A stretch of DNA of 64,000 nucleotides from Saxidomus purpurata (GCA_022818135.1 JAFMSR010000008.1:30241655-30305654), one strand, 5' to 3'. Counted from the stretch's first letter, positions 46,701-55,446 are shown. Made by a program: numbers and translations. The notes: generated by a model from the sequence alone, not told the origin.

Positions 46701-49700
46701 ATAATTTTAAAAATGTCAGCTCGTCTCATGTCAGTCTACATAATTATGCTGTAATGGGGGGAGATCGCAGTTTTATGCAATTCTGAGGACACAGTTTAGC
46801 CATGTGTCGTTTTGTAAGGTATGATCAATTGTTGATTCCCATAAAGGTCGGCGTATAAAAATCGCACCGTGTGTGCTTCCGTCAATATGTCCGTCTCTTC
46901 TTTTTGAGCCCGGGCTGAAACTTTGTCGTGCATGAAGGGATTTTCAAATTATTGCAAAAATGTTCAACTCATCAAGACGATATGTCATGTTCAAGGCCCA
47001 CGTCCCGACTTTAAAGTTCAAGGTCACACTTAGGGTGTAAAGATAATGAAATCCTGTATATATTTACACATTGAGTCCGTTCTGTAACTTTATTGTACAT
47101 TGAAGAATATGCAGCACTTCAAGACAATGTGCCGTGTACCCTAGTCCGTACCTCTAAGGCCAATGTCAAACGTGATGTTTAAAGGTCATGGAGTGCACAA
47201 ATTATTATTGCATATGTACATGTCCGGCTTGTACCTCTGTTATACATTGATGGATTTTAAAATTGATTTGAACAAATATTCAGTACATGGAGATAAAGTT
47301 TCTTGCGTTAGTATCGAGTTCAAACCTTGAAGTTCAAGGTCACATACTGTGATACACCGCTTTTGGGGCATTTGATACTTATGAGGGACAACTCTTGTTA
47401 AGACATTTTTCATCATTCCTCACTATGCATTGAAAATAGGTTAATTGTAATAAAAACTGTATAAAACAACATGGTAATTGCACAGCCATTTTGAACATTT
47501 AAAAATGTTTGTACACACAAGGGTACGCTAACATGTCGAACATGCATCAATGTGTGCATATACTCATACTTGCCATGTCAGTCAATACTATTGCCTGCTA
47601 TTTCAGGAACAAAGATTCACCAAAAGCACTGTTTGTGCAGACTTTTCCAACATAATACATACGGAAAACAAATCTAGATGAAAGACAAAAGTATATGGCC
47701 ATGAGAGACCAACATCTTCAGTTAAAACAGTAAGCCAATGTTTATAATTAGAATTGTACTGTTTTACAGCGATACTTAAAGTCAAAATTTCAATAATAAT
47801 ATCCCTGTTCTCAGCAACTTATTGCCTCATTTCAATACGTTTGAAACTTATATTTGTAATTGAAAGGTTAGATTTTAGATTCTTGCAAACCAGATCGGGA
47901 TATCTGCAGTTTTATGAACATATTCAGAACATGTTAATCTTAAGATAATTTGGTAAAGGCAAAAAAGATTTTGCGACATATTTTTGGTGGGACTGTTGGT
48001 TGAGATATTGTCGCTGATTCGTCTTTTCGTTTCTCTGTCAGTTTATCATTCCTGTATTCTGTTTTCTGTTTTTGAATTATTAGGGACCTCATCTTTATGA
48101 AATTCTTAACTAGATATAGTCTATTGAAATGTTTCAATTACATCAACTTGCAATTCTTGAACATAGATCTACGGGTATAGAAAAGGATAACAGTTATAGA
48201 TCTTTATAACTCTTCGAAAGGAGGTAGGAAAATCTAAAGTTGATGGTTCAGTTTTATTACATTCTTGTTCGATACATATTTTAATTCGATATATATACAT
48301 CGTATATAAGGAACTTGTTCAATATATGGATATAAGGAACTCCGGATATAATAACAAATTTGGTCCCGAAGAGTTCGTTATAAGCGGAGTTTACTGTACA
48401 CATAGTTAACAGGACACTTACATTGTATGACAAGAACAAAATGTCAATGTGCTGTTATGTTGAATTGTCTTCTGTTTTTAAATTTTGCCAGGGGACTAAA
48501 AAATGCGAGAAAAATAAGTAAGAATAAACAACTTTCTTCGCCTTGTCTGAAGAAATATTCAGTAGATAAAGGACGCTACATGATCGGCCCTCCTCGTTCG
48601 TCTGTCCTCTTCTTGAACAATTACTAATTGCGGCCATTAACATTTATGTGAAAACACAAAATCATTATTTTTTTAGTAACAAGCTTTATTTAACTCAATT
48701 CACAAATTGATTGCTTAAAAGAAATATTTTATCTTTTAGGTCTTTCCAGAAAAGAACCACCAGACAGCAGTACACGATAGGGAATGTTTCACAGTTCACT
48801 GGATGTTTGTCAGACACGACAGTTAAAAAGGAGTAACTGAAGTTACATCAATTAGCAAATAACGATTATTCATATGTGTTACTCGCTTGAAATTACATCT
48901 TGTTAGGCAACACACATATTATATTGCATCGACATTCTTGTGTAAGTGTCCGATCCTTAAATACAAGAAAGTATGATTATTTAGTAGTAAAAAGATGTCA
49001 AATTCATTTAGTTTGAATGCTGATCATTATTTTGCGATGCAACAAGCAATGACCTGATATTGTTTCCAGGTATTCAGCCGTTCAACTGTATATTAAAACG
49101 AAGGATATACCAATATCACTAAGACTTGTCTCGAACCTTTGAAAAGCTAACTATTCCTTTCTATGTACTCGATACTTATTCCACATATATAATGTATACA
49201 GGAAAGAGTTTTGTGTGATTGTTTTTATGAATTGATGTATACACTGCTATAATTGGTTTTGTGTATAGAACATGGCTTGTTGTTAAAATCACAATAGCCG
49301 AATTCGGTTAGTGAACTGCCGGTACGATTCATTTTCTGTAACTTCTGGGATTTAACTTTTGTTTTCCCTATAGTTTAATCGAATTTGGCTAAGATTCAGA
49401 TTCAGATGTTTACTCTGCACCTTAACCGAATTTGGTTACGGTAGTACATTGCTTATTGTTAGTATCACAACCCCATTTTAGCACTGCCAATATGATGGCC
49501 GAATTCGATTAAGTATGCTGTACGATTCATGTGCTCTCTGCATCAAAGCCGAATTCGGCTAAAGTAGTTTTGCGATTCAAATGTTGTCTCTGCAGCTAAA
49601 CCGAATTCGGTTACTGTAGTTTTGACGCTATGATTTCGTCAGTTGTACGGATTATAATATAGGGGACTTGTTAAGAGGCATTGACCAATCTAATAGGTGT

Positions 49701-52700
49701 TCACTATCATCAATATTATCATGTACCCAATAGCAGCCAAAACCGGCTAAAGTATCAGCTTGTTGTTGTCTCTTATATCTTAAAGACAAAAACCGATTTT
49801 CTTGTATAATATGTTTGTCTTGTTTTCAGCGTATCATAAAATGAATGATTCAATTATTTTCTTGACTTATTTATTATAAATGTCCAGAAATAAACAAAAC
49901 TTTGCTGGAATGTAGTATTATTTATCTGTATAAACTAGTTAATATGTTTGGAAACGTTCGGTTAGTACGTTTTGAAACGTTCGGTTAGACCCCCTTAACC
50001 GAATAAGGGGTGAATATGACCCTCTGGAAAGGCTCAAATGCAAATGGAAGGTGTTTTATACGGTTTTTTTCCGTTAAGGTAAGACTCGCAGAAAATAAGA
50101 CCTAAATTCAAACTTTAAGTATGACTGGCAGAAAATAAAACCTAAAGTAAGACTTAAAGTAAAACTCGCAGAAAGTAAGTCCGAAAGTAAGACTAAGGTA
50201 AGACTTAAAGTAAGACTCGCAGAAAATAAGACCTTTAGTAAGACTTTAAGTATGACCAGCAGAAAATATGACCTAAATTAAGACTTAAAATAAGACTTAA
50301 GACCTAAACTTACACTTTAAGTAAGACTCGCAGAAAGTAAGACCTAAAGTAAGACTAAGGTAATACTTAAAGTAAGACTCGCAGAAAATAAGACCTAAAG
50401 TAAGACTTTAAGTATGATTGTCAGAAAATAAGACCTAAATTAAGTCTTAAAATAAGACTTCAGACCTAAAGTAAGGCTTAAAGTAAGACTCGCAGAAAAT
50501 AAGACCTAAAGTAAGACTTTAAGTATGACTGGCAGAAAATAAGACCTAAATTAAGACTTAAAATAAGAGTTTACACCTAAAGTAAGACTTAAAGTAAGAT
50601 AAGCACGCTTTTAGCAGCCGCTTGCTTTTGTTAAGTCTCTGTATCGACTTTCTAGCACAGGTCAAACTATATTCTTAAAGCATACGAGAACCACGTTCCA
50701 AAATAGTGTTTAGGGGCTCTTACCTATACCCGATTATTCAAATAAGCCCACAGTATTGATTTCTTTAAATTGGGCATATTGCAATATAAATGCTATATAC
50801 GAACCTGAAATGGATACCACCTAACCCAACCACTGCTTGCTACCTCCAAGTTCATTGTTTCGGTGCCTAACTCTTTGTAATCGTGGAATGAGTTCTTCAA
50901 TGCGATATCTGGCTTCCAAACATCGTTCTAGGATTTCAATATATAAAAAACGAAATATTGAAACAGGTCTATCTGTCGGGTAAGTATTCTTCAAAAAGTT
51001 TGTACAGTGCAAGAAGAAGGCCAACAAGACGGAGCATGAGCATTGCCACCTGTTATACGTATTCCTTCAATAGATTTATATTCATGTTTTATTTTCCTGT
51101 GAATCTGTTAATTAACGTTTCTTGTAATAATAATAATAAATATTAATAATAATGATAATAATTATAGTAATAATAATGATAATGATGATAATAATAATGA
51201 TATTCTTTTAATCTCAACATGAATTATTTCTACATACACGTATAAAGATTACAGATGGTACCTGATGGGTAAAGAAGTACGACATTGAATAGTCACTAAC
51301 GTTCCATACTAGAAACTCATCCAACCAGGTAACACTCAGATAACAAGTTGATTTTAACGTCTGTGTGACCTCTGATAGATCGTTAATAGATAAAATGGAT
51401 AGGCTCATATACACATCTGGAAATATGAAAAAAATAAAATTAATAAAATAACACAATTATTTAGGATTAAAGAGATGCAAAACCCAGAGGGAAAATTTGT
51501 CAGCAACTTTGTTTGTATCTTCTACAGAAATATTTAATTAAATTATAAAGAAATATGGGAATACCAAGACATAATTAAGAACTGAATAAATGGCTTTATA
51601 TATGACGTGTCGTACGATAAGTTTAATAACCACTGCATGCACACCAGTACCGTTTACTGTCTTGTTTATAATATAACAACATGTCTAATGTTTCATTGTG
51701 TAATTCAACCTGAATTTGCAATGTGTCCTCTATTGATTTCGACGCTTCAAACTGTGTGCAACGACGTGAGTATTGTATGCATCATATTTAAGGCGTCATA
51801 AGTACCACAGGGATAGTTTTGTACTTATTTGCATCTGTTAATATTTGTACCATGATAGTAATTGTTTGACTGCCTCACTGCATGTGTTGATTCGTTGAAT
51901 TTGAACCTCATGGATTGATATAAACGTCTTTATATTGGAGAGTTGTTTATTTCACGATTTTCTCATTTTCGATTGATTCGCGATCTCCGGAATTCGGGAG
52001 CGAGACCCTAGAGCTAAATAAGCACTACATCAAATTTTAAGACATAAATTTAGCGAGACTGATGAATTCACGATGTGGTTCATTCATTGGCGAAAATAAA
52101 AACCTCGCAGATATTATTAAAAGGATAGGATATTTTATTATAATTGTTATTAATTATTATTATTATTATTATCATCATTATTCAGGGTCAGGATTAAATT
52201 CATATATTTTGTAAAATAAGAATTTTTGAGATAACAAAATCATGTTGCGCAGTTAAAAGTGAGAATGAATCGAAGAGATATAATTTTGCAAACAGAAACC
52301 AAGAGTCCTATTTAAACTCGATACGGGACATGGTTTAAATATCTGACCGATAGATATACCAATTAGATACTGTGTCGAAGAAATTTACTGCTTCATGAGC
52401 ATGACTTTTAAAAAACAAAAGAAGTTTGTTATTATGTGCAAGGCAGTTTGTATGTACAGTAGTCTTTTCCTAACCATATTATGCCGTTAAGACAGCTTTT
52501 TTTAAAGGCGCTTGGTCGTATGACAGTGTCAAGTACCGAGAGTAAACAAATCCAATCAGTCAGTTCTTCAAAGACACACATGAGTCGGAAATTTGTCAAT
52601 AATCGCCTTCAAAAAGATAAACATGTTTATGAAATTCTATAACAAATTGAACTTAAAGAGGTTCTAAAAATAATAAAAAAGATAAAAAATAAACAAATGA

Positions 52701-52936
52701 AAATATTATAATAAAGAGGTTGTGTACTCATTAAAATAAATATAGAATAAAAACAAATACTTACAAACAAGGTCTGTCTGGTTCTGTTTGGGCTTCACTT
52801 TGTTATTATATTCATCTGTCACGAACAGTTTTTTGTGTAAATTCTTTGCATCCGTACCGCTGCCAACGTTATTGTGGCTGCAGTAGACACATACTGCAAA
52901 CAGCAGGATCACGACACAGCTTACGACAAGTCGCAT
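24982..52936 (-). CDS. Nicotinic acetylcholine receptor-like subunit (443 aa, five exons)
   Basis: A pentameric ligand-gated cation channel subunit of the plasma membrane. Exons (minus): 52936-52765, 51416-51262, 50927-50805, 30042-29944, 25764-24982; all phases fit (1332 nt with stop). Signal peptide MRLVVSCVVILLFAVCVYC; loop D/A region with WLDEFLVW and WKPDIAL; Cys-loop with Cys156 and Cys170 separated by 13; loop B AWSF; M1 ~233-257; M2 ~265-285 after GEK, with Leu at 9'; M3 ~293-317; short cytoplasmic loop; M4 ~417-440. The Glu before M2 indicates cation selectivity. The YxCC pair of alpha subunits is absent, so it is a non-alpha or divergent subunit that may need a partner. Start chosen at the Met before the hydrophobic core; an in-frame Met lies 22 codons upstream. 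Intron 3 is 20.8 kb. Confidence 0.9.
25914..26104. mobile_element. MITE with 'aactccgttataac' termini
   Basis: Terminal inverted repeats 'aaactccgtttataacga' and 'gagttcgtttttaacggagt' with internal 'ccggatata' repeats. I associate this type with pogo/Tigger-like elements. A half copy lies near 48275-48398. Located in intron 4. Confidence 0.65.
26105..26940. other. Intron 4, nothing recognised
   Basis: AT-rich, no exon-like frame with splice sites seen on either strand. Confidence 0.5.
26940..27355 (+). repeat. Minisatellite 'aagtcactggttgctaagg'
   Basis: Degenerate repeats of about 19-30 bp with the core 'gttgctaaggaagtcact'. In intron 4 of the receptor. Confidence 0.75.
27365..28035 (+). 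repeat. Diverged copy of the 'gagggccat...gctcacct' family
   Basis: Carries the same ordered blocks (ggtcaattt, 'gacccc', 'atttgaacaaa'-like, 'aatatctaa', 'gaagatttttaaag') in about four units and ends near 'gctcacgtgagcta'. Confidence 0.6.
28347..29750. mobile_element. Foldback element made of GAGATATCTC palindrome arrays
   Basis: 24-bp terminal inverted repeats ('tttactatttaatccaaaaa' and complement) bound two arrays, 28350-28710 and 29310-29745, in which the self-complementary core AGAGATATCTCT (or variants with GATATC) recurs about every 19-26 bp. The middle 0.6 kb is ordinary AT-rich sequence with an (AAT)n run at 29115-29150. No coding capacity. Confidence 0.75.
29752..29930 (-). mobile_element. 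tRNA-derived SINE
   Basis: On the minus strand the A-box-like 'ttggtctagaggcttaga' and the B-box 'aggttcgagtcc' are well spaced, followed by a SINE body (ggccggctggtgaaccgcc). It lies directly downstream of nAChR exon 4, in intron 4. Confidence 0.65.
29944..30042 (-). CDS. nAChR-like exon 4 (Cys-loop)
   Basis: 33 codons, IFESMCSVDVHYYPFDTQTC through AWSFTIND, between 'ttaaacag' and 'gtaagt'. It contains the complete 15-residue Cys-loop and loop B. Confidence 0.92.
30196..30601. repeat. Perfect 62-bp inverted repeat next to exon 4
   Basis: 30196-30257 and 30540-30601 are exact reverse complements, with a 282-bp loop. It starts 154 bp upstream of exon 4, in intron 3. Perfect identity means it is recent or maintained. 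Confidence 0.85.
30672..30876 (+). mobile_element. TTAA-type MITE, family M, copy 5 (truncated)
   Basis: Starts TTAAAGGGGAACTCCCTA and retains internal blocks, but is cut where the 0.6-kb inverted-repeat element begins at about 30877. Confidence 0.7.
30877..31486 (+). mobile_element. CCGAATTCGG-bearing element, left copy
   Basis: Closely matches the reverse complement of 49456-50060 over about 600 bp. It contains self-complementary CCGAATTCGG-type motifs near 31384 and 31435 and begins 'ataacaccgtccatttgc'. Non-coding. Confidence 0.8.
31487..31690 (+). repeat. Second partial copy of the CCGAATTCGG element
   Basis: Repeats blocks of 31205-31460 ('acaactgacgaaatcatag', 'accgaattcggttaagctg'). 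Its end overlaps the stop codon of the nested Tudor-like gene. Confidence 0.7.
31682..32335 (-). CDS. Small gene with Tudor-like fold, nested in nAChR intron 3
   Basis: Two joined exons, 32335-32242 and 31935-31682 (stop TGA); donor 'AATG|gtatgt', acceptor 'cttgtttcag', phase 1. The protein reads AEFRVRERVWAYYAETGTDY, then PATILKVQSDNVYRVKWIEN and RERNLTAEEI: short strands with Arg-x-Arg-Val-Trp-Ala and Tyr-Pro-Ala-x-Ile, the pattern of Tudor/agenet barrels (compare 'V.A....D..wYpA.I'). A charged, disordered tail follows (FNRNKHTRTDTKDTES). Such barrels often read methylated Lys or Arg; that function is inferred. The 5' end is unclear: a Met frame opens directly upstream (32374), or an exon at 32934-32991 could supply the start in an alternative frame. 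Not recognised as a named gene. Confidence 0.6.
32934..32972 (-). CDS. Possible 5' exon of the Tudor-like gene
   Basis: A Met frame ending 'CAGACG|gtaagt' joins the 32335 exon in phase 0 only if read MFTIFLTTAIQQT. The better-looking overlapping frame (MYLRMTNVYDFSDD) would be one base out. So either another exon intervenes or the choice is wrong. Confidence 0.25.
32995..34650. other. Intron 3 interior, no gene seen
   Basis: AT-rich. Two diverged ~140-bp direct copies lie at about 34370-34510 and 34520-34650 ('aaatgacagaaaactc', 'gtgtttcaacaaagcta' types). No exon with splice context. Confidence 0.45.
34680..35310 (+). repeat. Dispersed repeat, copy b
   Basis: Partner of 12990-13740: 'cactcggaaaagtaag', 'gtttcggacacgg', 'cattaccgccgaaa'. 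It is diverged and non-coding. Confidence 0.55.
35470..35560 (-). mobile_element. tRNA-like SINE head
   Basis: On the minus strand, 'gatgccgtagtgttaagg' (A-box-like) and 'taggtttgaatcccgg' (B-box). No cloverleaf. Confidence 0.45.
35600..37160. other. Intron 3 interior, nothing recognised
   Basis: Long AT-rich stretch without repeats or coding signal that I can identify. Confidence 0.5.
37165..38100. mobile_element. Foldback element with GGGCT-rich inverted ends
   Basis: Both ends carry 'atgctgaaaaaccagggctg' and multiple GGGCT / AGCCC repeats in opposite orientation, followed by 'gctggacccaagg' and its complement. The ends match over roughly 90 bp. The interior holds the tandem array 37445-37790 and no coding frame. 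Confidence 0.75.
37445..37790 (+). repeat. Tandem repeat, 77-81 bp period, four copies
   Basis: The unit includes 'atagataggtaacattggta', 'ggttggtaagttaaggc' and 'ggtaaggtgtacacta'. Unit ends at 37550, 37627, 37708 and 37788. The last two copies are identical or nearly so. Confidence 0.9.
38101..39150. other. No gene supported
   Basis: A 91-codon plus frame at 38455-38730 has no splice or start context and I do not consider it real. The rest is AT-rich non-coding sequence. Confidence 0.4.
39155..39300 (-). other. GC-rich island, possible coding remnant
   Basis: Markedly GC- and CpG-rich against AT-rich flanks. On the minus strand one frame reads GDGYAPSPPRPESPYDSSQK then HIIPSLDHFSGADDRSRLC, protein-like in composition, while an overlapping frame is also open. 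It could be an exon, a retrocopy fragment or a regulatory island; I cannot tell which. Confidence 0.3.
39301..40020. other. No gene seen
   Basis: A short imperfect 'gcagtagcagttg' repeat lies near 39855-39955. Otherwise nothing. Confidence 0.4.
40025..40710. mobile_element. Long palindromic foldback element, ~330-bp arms
   Basis: The two halves are near-complete reverse complements around a centre at about 40370. Examples: 'gtctggcataggaggggtg' / 'cacccctcctatgccagac', 'tcataagtaattcacgag' / its complement, and 'gaaatatccgtcaccgagg' at the left and outer right. Each arm also has a smaller inverted part near its outer end ('ccgagggtaactgtttt'). Non-coding. Confidence 0.85.
40720..41980. other. 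Intron 3 interior, nothing recognised
   Basis: AT-rich; no coding or repeat signal identified. Confidence 0.5.
41985..42520. repeat. Degenerate GATATC-type palindrome array
   Basis: Many variants of 'agagatatctct' (for example 'gagatatctatctaatcatg', 'gaaagatatctttctg'), spaced irregularly around 20-30 bp. An older relative of the 28347-29750 arrays, without detectable terminal repeats. Confidence 0.6.
42525..43940. other. Intron 3 interior, nothing recognised
   Basis: AT-rich, no supported feature. Confidence 0.5.
43959..44085 (+). mobile_element. tRNA-derived SINE
   Basis: 'gggtggtaagctagctgg' (A-box-like) and 'cacgggttcgtgtcgc' (B-box-like) followed by a body with 'tggcccagtgctgtc'. Confidence 0.5.
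44412..45171 (+). pseudogene. Two-exon Cys-motif gene remnant, probably element-derived
   Basis: Exon 44412-44469 (MDNDLYRPLFTGAVSKERS, donor 'gtaaga') joins 45056-45171 (acceptor 'ttgttacag') in phase, reading GKRRKSLMSLRCIEEDMGYD then CNCGRQCNKALVGEEIFL and a stop. The C-x-C-x3-C core after KRRKSL resembles the N-termini of multicopy uncharacterised proteins in molluscs that I believe are element-derived. Beyond the stop, other frames continue protein-like (RRKKYMCFQKVKKE; TKVMEVIRECSLKALRNDTY) to about 45298, so at least two frame lesions are present. Plus strand, opposite to the receptor gene whose intron it occupies. Confidence 0.5.
45310..46190. other. No gene supported
   Basis: An 88-codon plus frame (45943-46209) has Cys residues but no splice or start context. 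Left unassigned. Confidence 0.4.
46215..46335 (+). repeat. (CAGT)n / (GAAT)n microsatellite with duplicated unit
   Basis: 'cagtcagtgatttatttt' occurs twice within runs of 'cagt' and 'cattcagt'. Confidence 0.8.
46850..47400 (+). repeat. Dispersed repeat with ~150-170-bp units ('aaggtcacac')
   Basis: Three to four diverged units sharing 'gttcaaggtcacac', 'tacattgatggattt'-type and 'tgtaactttattgtacattg' blocks. The 'ttcaaggtcacac' block recurs at 47021 and 47332. I associate this style with bivalve interspersed repeats. Confidence 0.55.
47401..49290. other. Intron 3 interior, little recognised
   Basis: Includes a half copy of the 'gttcgttataagcggagttt' MITE at about 48275-48398. No exon-like frame. 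Confidence 0.45.
49295..50060 (-). mobile_element. CCGAATTCGG-bearing element, right copy
   Basis: 49456-50060 is the inverted counterpart of 30877-31486. 49295-49455 adds further units with CCGAATTCGG, TCGAATTTGG and CCGAATTTGG variants spaced about 50-80 bp apart. Confidence 0.8.
50080..50605 (+). repeat. Minisatellite 'agacttaaagtaagactcgc'
   Basis: Degenerate array built from 'gcagaaaataagacctaaa' and 'gtaagacttaaagtaagac' blocks with a longer recurring order (a 'gactggcagaaaat' variant about every second unit). Immediately follows the inverted repeat copy and lies 200 bp from exon 3. Confidence 0.8.
50805..50927 (-). CDS. nAChR-like exon 3 (loop A and E strands)
   Basis: 41 codons in phase 0/0: NDVWKPDIALKNSFHDYKEL ... 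GWVRWYPFQ. WKPDIAL corresponds to WxPDIxL. The Tyr that normally follows in loop A of alpha subunits is Lys here. The frame is short and hidden by neighbouring frames, but both splice sites and phase are exact. Confidence 0.88.
51120..51215 (+). repeat. (AAT)n-rich microsatellite
   Basis: Runs of aat, gat and variants in intron 2. Similar runs at 29115-29150 and 52142-52185. Confidence 0.85.
51262..51416 (-). CDS. nAChR-like exon 2
   Basis: After 'atatttccag' it completes a Tyr codon and reads VYMSLSILSINDLSEV ... VTWLDEFLVWNVSDY ... FFTHQ. WxDxxLxW is the loop-D motif of the family. It exits in phase 0. Confidence 0.9.
51420..52760. other. Intron 1 of the receptor, no gene
   Basis: AT-rich, with a short (ATT)n at 52142-52185. 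No exon seen. Confidence 0.55.
52765..52936 (-). CDS. nAChR-like exon 1: signal peptide and N-terminal helix
   Basis: Encodes the 19-residue leader, then NLHKKLFVTDEYNNKVKPK and NQTDLV, the usual 'LF..Y...V.P' start of the ligand-binding domain with an N-glycosylation site (NQT). It ends in phase 1 at 'gtaagt'. Confidence 0.87.
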
Positions 52937-53190
52937 CGCTTCGGAAATTGATTTTCGGTAATGTCCGGCACCAGTCGAGTCCCTCGAAAAATCGATAACC
53001 AAATTTATGGATTAGTTTTCCTAAATCCTTCTAACAGCCTGAAAAAGAAACATTCCTTTGTTAAGCTTTCAGATGGGCTACATTGCAGTTAGTGTATGTA
53101 AATATCTAAAGGGTTCATTACCCTTGTACATTAGGATTTCTTTCTAGAGCGTTTTAGCAGGGTGCTGCCCACCCCCTCACACACATACAT

Positions 53191-53226
53191 CCCCCGGCCC
53201 CGGCCCCGGCCCCGGCCCCGGCCCCT
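53191..53226 (-). repeat. (GGGGCC)n hexanucleotide repeat upstream of the receptor gene
   Basis: About six CCCCGG units on the plus strand, that is GGGGCC on the coding strand of the receptor, 255-290 bp upstream of its ATG. This sequence can form G-quadruplexes. Confidence 0.85.
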
Positions 53227-53339
53227 CGCTGCCCTTTTGTTGTAAACCACATATAAAATATCTACAAACCGTTTTAAATTCTTCAAGAAGCATCTCTTAG
53301 CATGACAACAGAACACTTTTATTATATAAAGGTGTTAGA

Positions 53340-53700
53340 TTCTTTTAGAAGCAACGTTTTCAATTTTTAAGATATCTTAAAATATTTTCTGATACTCAAG
53401 CGTTCAGGCAAGCAAAAAAATGCCCTTCTTCTAATTCAGGGCACCATGCCCTTTTTCGAGAGCACCATTTCCTTTTTTGCAGTCTAGAATAATCCATTTA
53501 TATAAATATCCACCTGCATAATTAGCACTAACTATAGACCGTATTGTAAAAACAATTACAGTTTGCCCTACTTTCCAATCCAATCAAATGCCCCTATTTT
53601 ATTTTTAAAAAAAAACTAATTGTATTTTCCATATTGACTCAATAACTCCAATATGAAAATAATTTTTTCACTTATTTTTCCAAAAGGTGAGACTGTGGCA
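53340..53700. other. No gene seen
   Basis: Short 'gccctttt' repeats near 53424-53480 only. Confidence 0.4.
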
Positions 53701-55137
53701 TCACAGAGCTAAGCTCTACCTATCTATCTTGTTATACTGCCTCACGCCTCTCACGAGTATTATGGGCTGGGTGCCACCGGGTGTTAATAAAGATAAAACT
53801 ACTGCAAGATAGCTCCCACAGTCAAGAGAAGCAAGACGGTTATAACTGTTAAAAATAGTAAAATAATAAAAGGGTTAAAAACAGCTGTTGTACGATTAAT
53901 AATTGATTTGGGCCACTGCCTGCTTGAATGAGTCAAGATCAGGCAGGATCGCAATATGCGTGGGTAATCTATTCCGCAGGACTGTGGTATAAAGAAGTCC
54001 GAGTTTACATGGGTTTGGCGGAGGCTAAAGGGGTGCATATTTCTTGTTAACCTGTTTGGGACTTCTAGGTAACTGGGCAGGGAGATTGCTACAAGATTGT
54101 AGTATATTTTGTAAAACATAACCAATTTGGAGGCTTGACGCCTGTTCTCAAGGGTGCTCCATCCAAGGGTGTTCTGCAGGTCTGTCACACTGGTATCTCT
54201 GGAATAATCATTTTTTACCCATCTGATTGTGCGTCGCTGGACCATCTCCAGCTTGTGAATATTAACCTGGGTGTGTGGTGACCATACAGATGATGCATAC
54301 TCTAGTTGTGGTCTGACTAATGTTTTGTAAGAGAGTGATTTGATATTTTCATGTTTTGTTTTGATGTTACGTTTGGGAAAGCCTAGTGTTCTGTTTGCAT
54401 TTGTTGTTATTCTTGAGATGTTTGTGTTCCAGCTGAGATCTTGGCTGATGTCTACACCAAGGTATTTTGCATCCTTAACTGGTGAGAGTGTTTGACCATG
54501 AAGCTTATATGGGAACTGGATAGGTTTTCTACTACGTGTGATATGGAGGACCTGGCATTTTCTAGGGTTAAATTCCATGTCCCACAGTTTTTCCCATGTT
54601 TCTAGCTTAGAGAGATCATTTTGTAACCTTTGACAATCACAAAGGCAAGTAACTGCAAGGTCAACGGCAGTATCATCAGCAAAAAGCCGCACCTGGGAGG
54701 TAACCGTGCCGGGGGATCATTTATATAGAGTAGGAACAACAGAGGTCCTAGGACAGAGCCCTGGGGGACCCCAGATGTAACAGGGACTTGATCAGACATG
54801 CAACCGTTAACCACTACTGACTGAGATCTACCTATTAAAAAGGACTGGATCCAAGACACAGTTTGACTGGAGACACCATGCTCTTGGAGTTAAAGTAAAA
54901 ATTTGAGATGGTTGACTTTGTCGAAGGCTTTTCTAAAATCAAGTAGGACAAGGTCGGTCTGTTTACCTGAGGAAAGGTTTTTGGATATTTCATCAACTAG
55001 CTCAATGAGCTGAGTCTCACAGGACCGTCTTTCACGGAACCCATGTTGCAGCTCATAGAGTATGTTGTGTTTTGAGAGATGTGCGGATAGGCTAGAAGCT
55101 CCGCCCTTAATCTCTATATGTCTCAATACAAATATTG
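53700..55137 (-). pseudogene. Non-LTR retrotransposon RT, 5'-truncated and disabled
   Basis: Minus strand, from RT block LVLLDFRKAFDKVNH (first catalytic Asp) through [15 protein letters not shown] and [13 protein letters not shown] (FADD catalytic pair), FNPRKCQVLHI and YLGVDISQDLSWNTNI, to the conserved LVRPQLEYASSVWSPH C-terminal stretch. Order and motifs fit the Jockey/CR1-type LINE group. Lesions: an in-frame TAA at 54890-54892 and a frameshift near 54700 between YIND and the FADD block. The endonuclease domain and 5' part are missing. Confidence 0.8.
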
Positions 55138-55162
55138 TCTGTAGATGGGAAAACTGTAAGCC

Positions 55163-55263
55163 GGTTATAGGTCTATATTACAGGAATAAACAAATTATTG
55201 CATCGGTTCGCTGACGCTCCCTCGCAATAAATTTGTTAATTCCTGTAATATAGACCTATAACC
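55163..55263. repeat. Hairpin with ~40-bp arms
   Basis: 'ggttataggtctatattac' and 'gtaatatagacctataacc' continue as inverted arms around a 23-base loop. It abuts the truncated 5' end of the LINE copy. Confidence 0.8.
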
Positions 55264-55446
55264 TATACATATGAATGATGTTTACATTTTCAGTACAGCT
55301 ATTGATTTTTATGTCTGTCGATTACTTGTTGGGAATTTTTCTCTGTTTGATTTCAAGGGATACAGAAAACACATAATTCAACTGAAGTGAAATGTGTCAT
55401 TTTAATAAATGACAAATCATTTGAATAAATGTATATATACACCATG

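Noticed and set aside
53131..53316. Arg-Gly repeat protein frame
   Set aside because: It arises from the GGGGCC repeat read in one frame and has no other support.
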